NCBI GenBank assembly: GCA_946624065.1
Contig: CAMORT010000060.1
Coordinates: 1 to 12,784, forward strand
DNA from: F23-D06 sp002392325
GTDB taxonomy: Bacteria; Bacteroidota; Bacteroidia; Bacteroidales; WCHB1-69
Direction: 5' to 3'
DNA length: 12,784 nt
The translations under genes and the position numbers were made by a program. Below are positions 6,475 through 12,784 of this stretch, one piece after another (the first letter of the stretch is position 1; each line of letters opens with the position of its first letter). A model generated the notes under the pieces. That model was given only the letters and a program-made list of their open reading frames with translations, did no database searches and was not told the origin of the DNA.

Positions 6475-8535
6475 TTACCTCTCACTCCTCATTTTCAATA
6501 TCTCTTCCTGCTTGGCGGCAGGCATCGGCATGTATTGGTAAAATTCCATGGAGTAGTTGGCTCTGCCGGAGGTGACATTGCGTAGCGCAGTGGCGTAACC
6601 GAACATCTCCATCAGTGGGCAGAAGCCGTCCAATTTCTGAGATCCCTTGCGGAAACGGCGCATGTTCTCGATGCGTCCTCTTCGCTTGTTCAAGTCGCGG
6701 GTGACATTGCCGATGAAATCGTCCGGCGTGTTCACTTCAATCTTCATCACGGGTTCCATGATGATGGGATTGGCTTTCTTGAAGGCCTGCTTAAAACATT
6801 GTGCGGCACACAGTTGGAAGGCCATGTCGCTGGAGTCCACGGGGTGGTAGCTGCCGTCCACCAGTACGCACTTCACATCCACCACGGGGTATTCGGCCAT
6901 CGGGCTCTTCTCCATGGCTTTGCGGAGTCCTTTTTCAACAGAAGGAATGTACTCTTTGGGGATAACGCCGCCCTTGGTGACATCGATGAATTCGAATCCC
7001 TTGCCCGGGTTGGGCTCAAAGCGGATGACGGTATTGGCGAATTGTCCCTTACCGCCGCTCTGTTTCACATGCTTGTAGGCCTGCTCCACCGAGGTGGTAA
7101 TGGTCTCGCGGAACGATACCGACGGTTCGCCAACGGTGATGGGCACCTTGAATTCGTCGCGGATGCGCTCCACCAGAATTTCCAAATGTAGTTCGCCCAT
7201 GCCGGCGATGATGGTCTCCTCGGTTTCCTCGTCAAAATGCGAATGGAAAGAGGGATCTTCGTTGCAGAGCTTGGCCAGCGCCTCGCCCAACTTGTCGCGA
7301 CTCTTCTTGTCTTCCAGGTTCACTTTCATCTCGATAACGGCAGGCGGTACGGAAATGGATTCCAGCAGCACGGGTTGTGCTTCGTCGCACAGCGTGTCGC
7401 CCGTGCGGGTGAGTTTCATGCCCACCAGCGCGACAATCTCGCCTGTGCCCGCCTCGCTGATTTCCTCACGCTCTTTCGCCTTGATGCGGAAAATACGGCC
7501 CACACGCTCGTTCTTGCCCTTGTTGGTGTTGAGCACACTCATGCCGCTGGTGAGCTTGCCGCTGAAAATGCGGATGAATGTCTGCTGCCCCACATACGGG
7601 TCGTTGATGAGTTTGAACGCCAATGCGGAGAATTTCTCGTTGTTCGACGGGTTGCGCTGTATAGTACGCTCCTCATCGTAGGGGTCGTGCGCCATCACCG
7701 CACCAATGTCGGTGGGAGAGGGCAGATAATCGACGATGGCATCCAATAACAGCTGGATACCTTTGTTTTTGTAAGCGGCGCCGCATAGCACAGGCGTGAT
7801 GAGCAGTTTGATGGTGGCCTCGCGTATGGCTTTCTTCAGCATCTCCTCGCTGATTTCGCCATCTTCCAGATAGAGCATGGCGATGTCGTCGTTGTAGTCG
7901 GCGAGTTTTTCAATCATGTTTTTGCGCGCCTCCGTGGCCGCGGCCATAAGCTCCGCGGGAATGTCGCCCACAATGCGCTCCTTGTCGGTGAAGGTGATGG
8001 CTTTCATGCAGACGAGGTCAATCATGCCTTGGAATTCGTTTTCCGCGCCGATAGGCAGATGGATGGGTGTGGCATTGGCGCCCAGGTATTTGTTCATCTG
8101 GCCTACCACTTCGTTGAAATCGGCACCGGTGCGGTCCATCTTGTTGACAAACGCGATACGTGGCACACGGTATTTGTCTGCCTGGTTCCAGACCGTCTCG
8201 CTTTGCGGTTCCACGCCACCCACGGCGCAGAATACGGCCACCATGCCGTCAATCACGCGTAACGAGCGTTCCACCTCGATGGTGAAATCCACATGCCCCG
8301 GAGTGTCTATCAGGTTGATTTGGTGTTCTTTCCATTGTGCTGTAATGGCGGCGGAGGCGATGGTGATGCCACGCTCCTGTTCCTGTTTCATGAAATCCAT
8401 GGTGGCTTGTCCGTCATGGGTTTCGCCCACCTTGCGGTTCACACCGGTGAAAAACAATATTCGTTCCGATACGGTGGTCTTGCCCGCATCAATGTGGGCG
8501 GCAATGCCGATGTTTCTGAGTTTGGATATTTGCAT
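6475..8535 (-). CDS. fusA: Translation elongation factor G
   Basis: EF-G is the GTPase that drives tRNA-mRNA translocation and, with RRF, ribosome recycling. Numbering from the preferred ATG at 8535 (686 residues), the P-loop AHIDAGKTT is at 13-21, switch I RGIT at 55-58, DTPGH at 77-81 with the catalytic His, and NKMD at 131-134. In domain IV the loop QSGGKGQF is at 492-499 and the tip sequence VDGSYHPVDSS retains the conserved His (564) needed for efficient translocation, so it should be an active translocase. An upstream in-frame ATG at 8556 would add seven residues but lies inside the arm of a hairpin, and family alignments begin close to the RNIGI motif. It is shorter than the usual Bacteroidota FusA of about 705-718 residues and is not flanked here by rpsL, rpsG or rpsJ. 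It may therefore be a second EF-G rather than the str-operon copy. Confidence 0.93.
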   Translation of the reverse strand: MQISKLRNIGIAAHIDAGKTTVSERILFFTGVNRKVGETHDGQATMDFMKQEQERGITIASAAITAQWKEHQINLIDTPGHVDFTIEVERSLRVIDGMVAVFCAVGGVEPQSETVWNQADKYRVPRIAFVNKMDRTGADFNEVVGQMNKYLGANATPIHLPIGAENEFQGMIDLVCMKAITFTDKERIVGDIPAELMAAATEARKNMIEKLADYNDDIAMLYLEDGEISEEMLKKAIREATIKLLITPVLCGAAYKNKGIQLLLDAIVDYLPSPTDIGAVMAHDPYDEERTIQRNPSNNEKFSALAFKLINDPYVGQQTFIRIFSGKLTSGMSVLNTNKGKNERVGRIFRIKAKEREEISEAGTGEIVALVGMKLTRTGDTLCDEAQPVLLESISVPPAVIEMKVNLEDKKSRDKLGEALAKLCNEDPSFHSHFDEETEETIIAGMGELHLEILVERIRDEFKVPITVGEPSVSFRETITTSVEQAYKHVKQSGGKGQFANTVIRFEPNPGKGFEFIDVTKGGVIPKEYIPSVEKGLRKAMEKSPMAEYPVVDVKCVLVDGSYHPVDSSDMAFQLCAAQCFKQAFKKANPIIMEPVMKIEVNTPDDFIGNVTRDLNKRRGRIENMRRFRKGSQKLDGFCPLMEMFGYATALRNVTSGRANYSMEFYQYMPMPAAKQEEILKMRSER

Positions 8536-8545
8536 AGTTGTCTTT

Positions 8546-8584
8546 AAAAATAGCATCCGCTATACCTTGGGGTACAGCGGATGC
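8546..8584 (-). terminator. Hairpin with T-rich tail between the DUF4412-like gene and EF-G (terminator or attenuator)
   Basis: On the minus strand a 14-base arm (8584-8571) pairs with 8566-8553 across a 4-base loop with a single mismatch, and TATTTTT follows directly. It lies 35 bases after the stop of the upstream gene and about 10 bases before the preferred EF-G start. No exact TAnnTTTG box occurs in 8536-8619. EF-G may thus be transcribed partly by read-through, or from a promoter inside the upstream gene, making this a possible attenuator rather than a full stop. Confidence 0.7.
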
Positions 8585-8619
8585 GTGTTGTTATGGAGTG
8601 TTATTCACTGTATCTATGA

Positions 8620-9327
8620 TTATTCTTCGCCTTCAGTCATGCCGAACATGGCTTTCAACTCGTCCGGAGCATCTTTGATGGGCGTGGAGTCAGAAGGACG
8701 CAGGAAGTTGGAGGCCTTCACTTTTTTGTCAGGCGTCACTTTTGTGGCCGTTTGGATGATGGTCAACTCATCACCGTTCACATCACGGGTGATTTCCACA
8801 CGCAACGGATAACCTTTCAATCCCGGATAGGTGCTGAAATTAATATCGTTGCCGGTCAGGAGATCATCCGTGACCCACAATACCATGCTGTCTTCTTCAT
8901 CAGACTCCAGGTCGGTCATTTTGATGATGACTTTCTTGCAGTTGTAGCCAGCGATTTCTTTGGATTCGGGGGTGTAATTGAAATCCAGTTTTGTGGTTTC
9001 AAAGGATTTCTTGATGTCAGCGTCTTCTTTTTCGATGTAATATTTACCGTAACCGGGGATGTCGATGATAGTAGTGGCAAGTTTGTAGTCACCATTGGTG
9101 ATGTTGATGATGCCAACGCCCATTTGGTTGATGACGGTCTTGGTGTTGTTGCCCATGATGGTGACTTCTTGAGTCATTTCGGCCAATTGGGCGGCCACAT
9201 TGGGATCGTCGGTTCCTTCGGCGGTGGTTTCAAAAGTAATGGTGCCCGCGAAAGGTTTCTGGGCGAATGTGGTGATGGCGCCGAACAGCATGATGACGGC
9301 CAACCATAAGGTGATTTGTTTTTTCAT
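8620..9327 (-). CDS. Secreted DUF4412-like protein
   Basis: This protein of 235 residues begins MKKQITLWLAVIML and ends its hydrophobic segment with TTFAQ, a Sec signal peptide likely cut near residue 22, so the mature protein is periplasmic or outer-membrane associated. The body opens with a beta strand (FAGTITFETT) and has the middle motif IAGYNCKKVIIKM followed by MVLWVTDDL. This order is typical of DUF4412 proteins of Bacteroidota, and related GLPGLI proteins share its layout; neither family has a known biochemical role. The C-terminal part (PSDSTPIKDAPDELKAMFG) is hydrophilic and probably flexible. No lipobox is present, because no Cys follows the signal. It has its own promoter upstream and a hairpin downstream, so it is probably mainly monocistronic. 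The family assignment is by motif recognition without a search. Confidence 0.85.
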   Translation of the reverse strand: MKKQITLWLAVIMLFGAITTFAQKPFAGTITFETTAEGTDDPNVAAQLAEMTQEVTIMGNNTKTVINQMGVGIINITNGDYKLATTIIDIPGYGKYYIEKEDADIKKSFETTKLDFNYTPESKEIAGYNCKKVIIKMTDLESDEEDSMVLWVTDDLLTGNDINFSTYPGLKGYPLRVEITRDVNGDELTIIQTATKVTPDKKVKASNFLRPSDSTPIKDAPDELKAMFGMTEGEE

Positions 9328-9364
9328 TGTATTGATGTTTAAAATGTTATTCTAAAAAGCGCGG

Positions 9365-9372
9365 CAAAGATA
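9365..9372 (-). promoter_or_regulatory. Bacteroidota -7 promoter element for the DUF4412-like gene
   Basis: The minus strand reads TATCTTTG, an exact TAnnTTTG match, ending 37 bases before the ATG at 9327. A clear TTTG -33 element at the usual spacing was not found; an A/T-rich tract occupies the spacer. The rest of the 132-base gap (9328-9459) shows no convincing terminator for the upstream peroxidase gene. Confidence 0.7.
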
Positions 9373-9459
9373 TAAAAAAAATCGATGCTAAAGACGGATA
9401 ATATGTGGTAAGGTTTAATCCACCCATTCGTTGTTGGGACCCGAAGTCGTGCGTCTCAA

Positions 9460-10569
9460 TCATTTCAAAAACTCATCATCCGTCAGCGTGTTTAAAAATG
9501 CTTTCAGATCGGCGATTTCGGAAGGGGAGAGCAGAACGCCGCCGTCGTTTATATGGTGCATCAGCGGACTGACATACGGAGAGGGCTGCAGTCCGGAATT
9601 GTAAAACGCCAGCACCTCGTCTAATGTGTTAAACCGTCCGTCATGCATGTAGGGTGCGGATACGGCGATGTTGCGCAGCGAAGGCGCACGGTACGCTCCA
9701 TGATCGGCGGCATGCCCTGTGACGGAAAAACGGTCGGACGGATCGCTGAAAACATTGTCTAATCCGTTGTTGTAGAATAAGTTGGTGGTAAATAGGGGAG
9801 AACCCTCGCTGCCGTGGCAGTGGAAACAGTCGGCCCCCTCTTCCGTGGTGAAGAGGATGTACCCGTGCAGTTCTTGCGGCGTCAGTTGCTCCTTCCCTTG
9901 CAGGTAGCGGTCGAATTTGGAGTTCCCTGACACGAGCGAGCGCACATACTGTGCAATGGCTTTCTGCACACACTCCATGGTGATGTCGTCGGAACCAAAT
10001 GCTTTCTTGAACATTTCCGGATAGCGGCTGTCGGCGCGCAGGGCGGCCAGCGTGCGCTCTTCCGTGCTGCACAGCTCATCATCTGCGGTAATGGCCATCA
10101 GCACAATGTCTTCAATGCTTCTGCGGTTGGCGTTAGCATTTGAAGGACAAATACTTCCGTTCCAGAAATAGCCCTCGTGGTTGAATACCAGATTCATCAG
10201 GGGCATGGCGTTATGGCGGGTTGGTTTGCCGGTGCGCCCGACCGCACGGCCATTCACCAAGCGCGGGTTGTCATTCCCCAAATCATAGTTGTGTGCCTTG
10301 TCGTGGCAACTGGCGCACGACATCAGCGAGTCAGGATGGTTTCCGGTATAGCCGCATAGGTGCGGGTCGTGGAATAAACGCTCGCCCAAGGCAACGCCTT
10401 CCACGGTCATGGGATTGTCATCCGGAATGTTCAAACGGGTAGGGAATCCGTAAGGGATGGTGATATTCAGCGGGGTAGGTTCTTCCGGCTTGTGCGGGCA
10501 AGCGGTACAAACCATCAGCAATCCTGCCAAAAGCAAATGGAATAACCGATGCTGAACCCCGTTACTCAT
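9460..10569 (-). CDS. Diheme cytochrome c peroxidase-family lipoprotein
   Basis: Members of this family (bacterial cytochrome c peroxidase / MauG) carry two c-type hemes; the peroxidases reduce H2O2 in the periplasm. The preferred start at 10569 gives 369 residues; an ATG at 10599 would add ten and put the hydrophobic stretch further from the end. The N-terminus (RLFHLLLAGLLMV, then CTAC) looks like a lipoprotein signal with Cys24 the probable acylated residue. Heme sites are CASCH (85-89) and CFHCH (248-252). GERLFHDP, FWNGS and APYMHDGRFNTLDEVLAFY are family hallmarks, with Met308 of YMHDGR a likely distal ligand of the high-potential heme. Length fits the family. The start overlaps the parC stop by 8 bases (ATGAGTAA), implying translational coupling. 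The electron donor and true substrate cannot be told from sequence; a MauG-like oxidase role is the alternative. Confidence 0.9.
   Translation of the reverse strand: MSNGVQHRLFHLLLAGLLMVCTACPHKPEEPTPLNITIPYGFPTRLNIPDDNPMTVEGVALGERLFHDPHLCGYTGNHPDSLMSCASCHDKAHNYDLGNDNPRLVNGRAVGRTGKPTRHNAMPLMNLVFNHEGYFWNGSICPSNANANRRSIEDIVLMAITADDELCSTEERTLAALRADSRYPEMFKKAFGSDDITMECVQKAIAQYVRSLVSGNSKFDRYLQGKEQLTPQELHGYILFTTEEGADCFHCHGSEGSPLFTTNLFYNNGLDNVFSDPSDRFSVTGHAADHGAYRAPSLRNIAVSAPYMHDGRFNTLDEVLAFYNSGLQPSPYVSPLMHHINDGGVLLSPSEIADLKAFLNTLTDDEFLK
10562..10569 (-). other. 8-base stop/start overlap between parC and the diheme peroxidase gene
   Basis: ATGAGTAA holds the ATG of the downstream gene (10569-10567) and the TAA of parC (10564-10562). 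Such overlaps usually mean co-transcription and translational coupling. This overlap, together with the better placed signal peptide, decides the start of the peroxidase. Confidence 0.65.
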
Positions 10570-12784
10570 CGAAAATGGATAATTGAACACCTTCCTCATC
10601 CATCTTGTTGGAATCGGGTTTCGAGGGTTGCGGATCAGACAGGAAAATCTCTTTGGCTATCGCATCGTCCACATTCTCAATGTTTTCAGTGCCAATATCA
10701 TCAGTTTCTTCCATGTCATCCTCCTCCGTTTCTTCCTCCGGCTCTTCGTATGGAAGCGGCTCGATGAACTTGATGGATTTGATTCCGGGGAAGTTGATGC
10801 GCTTGCCGCGTGCGCGGAAGGTCATGATTTCCACAAACTCGGCGACGGGGATGATTTCCACGCTGTCCTCCTCGGCTTTCTTTTTGCGGTAGGTGACACT
10901 TATTTGCGGTAAATAATCAATGGAGATGCCGATGACCTTGACATCACTCTCATCAGGAATGAAGTCGATTTTCTTGTTCGGAGTGTCGGCAGGAAAGCGT
11001 TTCAGATAGTATTTGTCTTCTTTCTTGTTGAAATATACTGCCGAGATAACCAGATTCTTGTTCCATTTCCGGATGTAGAGCAAGTCATCCTCAAAGTGTG
11101 TGGACAGCTCGAAACCGGTGATACGGTACCATCCGCTCTTGTAAACGGTGAGGATTTTGTCGTCGCTTTTGAATGCGCCGAGCAGGGTGCCCCGACCGTC
11201 GTTGTTGAGGCGCATGACGGACTCTTCGTAATAGACATTGATCGCGCTCAAAGTGGAAATGCCCTTCTGACTCAGTTCAATCTTGGAAACCGGATTGCGC
11301 GTCAGGATGTTGCCCATGGCGGAGCGGCTTTTCACCGCCAGCTGGCTGAAGTCAAAGTCAAACTCTTTCTTTTTCAACTTGGGTTTGGGTTTGAGCCTCA
11401 CCCGTACCACTTCCGCTTCACCGTTGGGGTTGGAGGTGAAGTAGATGACTTTGGAACCGGACTTGCCTTTGGTGAGGTCGTATTCCTTGTCGCGCGACAC
11501 GCCGCCGATGGCAAAACGCTTCACCATGGCGGGTCCGTTGTTGCCGTTGGTATAGACCATGTTGTAAATATGGCGGTCATCGCCGCGCTTGAACACCTCC
11601 ACATGCAGAATGTTCTTTCCAACGAAATGCTTGTCGGCCACTTTGCTGATGGAGAAAGTTCCGTTTTCGTGGAAAACGATGATTTCGTCCAAGTCGGAAC
11701 AGTCGCAGGCATACTCCACGCCCTCGTCTTTCTTGAGTGCGGTGCCCACGAAGCCCTCTTTCTTGTCCACATACAGTTTCTGGTTGGCAACGGCCACGGT
11801 GGAGGCCACGATGTTGTCAAACTCTTTGATTTCGGTGAGACGCTGCTTGTCACCGCCGTATTTTTTCTTCAACTGGCGGAAATAGTTGACAGCGTAATCC
11901 ACCAGATGGGCGAGGTTGTTCATCACCTCCTCCATGTACAATTCAATGTCGGCAATCTCCTGTTCCGCTTTCTTGATGTCGAATTTGGAGATCTTGCGCA
12001 CGGGCTTCTCGCAGAGCGAAAGGATGTTCTCGCGCGTGATTTCCTGACGGAAAAGGGAACGGTATGGGTCAAAAGCGCGCTCGATGTTGGTGACTTGCGT
12101 GTCCCAGGTGTCGGTGTCTTTCTCCAGTTCTTTATAGATTCTCTTTTCGAAGAAGATTTTCTCCAATGAGATTTTATGCCATTGCTGGTCCAACTCGTCC
12201 AGTTGGATTTCCAGCTCGCGTTTGAGCAGTTGCAGCGTATTCTCCGTGTTGATTTTGAGAATCTCCTTCACATTAGTGAACCTCGGTTTGCCGTCCCAGA
12301 TGACGCAGGCGTTGGTGTAGTAGGTCATCTCGCAGTCAGTGAAGGCGTACAGGGCGTCGATGGTCTGGTCTGGCGACACGCCGGGCTGCAGGTGGAGATA
12401 AATCTCGGCATTCGCGGCGGTGTTGTCGTCGATGCGCTTGATTTTCAGTTTGCCGCTGTCCACGGCGCTGGATATGGAGTTTTTGGCTTCCGAGATGAGT
12501 TTTCCAGTCGTGGTTCCGAAAGGTATCTCGGTGATTACCAATGTTTTATTGTCAACAATATTGATTTTGGCGCGGTTGCGGATTTTGCCGCCTTGCGCGC
12601 CGTTGTTGTATTTGCTCACATCGATGGTGCCGCCGGTGGGGAAGTCGGGGTAGATTTCAAAGTCCTCTCCACGCAGAATTTTGATGGAGGCATCGATCAG
12701 TTCGTTGAAGTTGTGGGGCAGGATTTTGGTGGACATGCCCACGCCCGCGCCGTCCACGCCCTGCGCCAGCAGCAGCGGGAATTT
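10562..12784 (-). CDS. parC: DNA topoisomerase IV subunit A, N-terminus outside window
   Basis: This is the DNA-cleaving subunit of the type IIA topoisomerase that decatenates sister chromosomes. The frame is open at the right edge and shows 740 residues. It begins at KFPLLLAQGVDGAGVGMST, which in the family lies shortly after the catalytic Tyr, so the active-site Tyr and the start are not visible. A tower and coiled-coil region follows (LQLLKRELEIQLDELDQQW onward), then the C-terminal beta-pinwheel. No QRRGGKG GyrA box is present; the corresponding stretch reads FDFSQLAVKSRSAMGNILT, as in Bacteroidota ParC rather than GyrA. A highly acidic tail (about residues 674-705) leads to the last residues QLSIFDE. 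Gyrase subunit A is the alternative but is disfavoured by the missing GyrA box. The stop overlaps the next gene. Confidence 0.9.
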   Translation of the reverse strand, partial: KFPLLLAQGVDGAGVGMSTKILPHNFNELIDASIKILRGEDFEIYPDFPTGGTIDVSKYNNGAQGGKIRNRAKINIVDNKTLVITEIPFGTTTGKLISEAKNSISSAVDSGKLKIKRIDDNTAANAEIYLHLQPGVSPDQTIDALYAFTDCEMTYYTNACVIWDGKPRFTNVKEILKINTENTLQLLKRELEIQLDELDQQWHKISLEKIFFEKRIYKELEKDTDTWDTQVTNIERAFDPYRSLFRQEITRENILSLCEKPVRKISKFDIKKAEQEIADIELYMEEVMNNLAHLVDYAVNYFRQLKKKYGGDKQRLTEIKEFDNIVASTVAVANQKLYVDKKEGFVGTALKKDEGVEYACDCSDLDEIIVFHENGTFSISKVADKHFVGKNILHVEVFKRGDDRHIYNMVYTNGNNGPAMVKRFAIGGVSRDKEYDLTKGKSGSKVIYFTSNPNGEAEVVRVRLKPKPKLKKKEFDFDFSQLAVKSRSAMGNILTRNPVSKIELSQKGISTLSAINVYYEESVMRLNNDGRGTLLGAFKSDDKILTVYKSGWYRITGFELSTHFEDDLLYIRKWNKNLVISAVYFNKKEDKYYLKRFPADTPNKKIDFIPDESDVKVIGISIDYLPQISVTYRKKKAEEDSVEIIPVAEFVEIMTFRARGKRINFPGIKSIKFIEPLPYEEPEEETEEDDMEETDDIGTENIENVDDAIAKEIFLSDPQPSKPDSNKMDEEGVQLSIFDE
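10571..10585 (-). other. Codons for C-terminal QLSIF, possible sliding-clamp-binding motif of ParC
   Basis: The pentapeptide QLSIF, two residues from the ParC C-terminus and after a long acidic linker, fits the QL(S/D)LF consensus by which many replication and repair proteins bind DnaN. Position at an unstructured terminus is typical for such peptides. Binding is an inference. Confidence 0.4.

Noticed and set aside
8536..8619. Promoter for the EF-G gene
   Set aside because: No TAnnTTTG match is present on the minus strand here; TATTTTTA after the hairpin is only a partial match and is better explained as the terminator tail.
7916..8812. Open frame on the + strand (298 codons) opposite the EF-G gene
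   Set aside because: It is antisense to the conserved GTPase domain, runs on into the end of the next gene, and shows no family motifs. Shadow.
9421..9459. Possible terminator after the peroxidase gene
   Set aside because: Only a 4-bp stem (CCCA/TGGG) can be drawn and no T-run follows it.
9641..10072. Second minus-strand frame within the peroxidase gene
   Set aside because: It has no motifs, while the overlapping frame contains both CxxCH heme sites and the other peroxidase hallmarks.
11096..12169. Open frame on the + strand (357 codons) opposite parC
   Set aside because: It is antisense to the conserved ParC body, its translation is rich in Val, Phe and His without a known pattern, and no start signals are seen. 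Shadow.

Overview
The window looks like chromosomal DNA from a member of the Bacteroidota, probably Bacteroidales-like. Two promoters match the TAnnTTTG -7 element of that phylum. No Shine-Dalgarno sequences are evident before the starts. The topoisomerase IV subunit A lacks a recognisable GyrA box and has the Bacteroidota-type C-terminal half. The secreted proteins (GLUG region, FnIII, cleaved-adhesin-like modules, DUF4412-like) are of kinds common in this phylum. All five genes lie on the minus strand, so the window reads right to left.

Right end (12784-10562): a topoisomerase IV subunit A gene (parC) missing its N-terminal part at the window edge. It ends in an acidic tail with a terminal QLSIF motif that resembles a sliding-clamp-binding peptide. 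Its stop codon overlaps by 8 bases the likely start of a diheme cytochrome c peroxidase-family lipoprotein (10569-9460), so the two are probably translationally coupled. A short gap (9459-9328) with a clear Bacteroidota promoter leads to a small secreted DUF4412-like protein (9327-8620). A strong hairpin followed by a T-rich run (8584-8546) separates that gene from an EF-G gene (start probably 8535, stop 6475). The EF-G gene ends at a textbook intrinsic terminator (6438-6407).

Left half (6311-1): one uninterrupted reading frame of at least 2103 codons, still open at the window edge, encoding a giant secreted modular protein. It has a signal peptide, a GLUG-like region, an Ig/PKD-like domain and a bacterial-repeat region. 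These are followed by a strict alternation of FnIII domains with two kinds of larger module: a cleaved-adhesin/MAM-like jelly roll and an unnamed module marked by SYSQQ near its start and YNGTDN later. Every module boundary carries a cysteine. It is probably a cell-surface or type IX-secreted adhesin, but the C-terminus that would prove this is outside the window. Its promoter region holds a perfect 7-bp inverted repeat placed like an operator.

The genes do not form one pathway. They are housekeeping genes (parC, EF-G) interleaved with envelope or secreted proteins. No mobile element, CRISPR array, tRNA or rRNA was seen. No intergenic stretch exceeds 300 bases.
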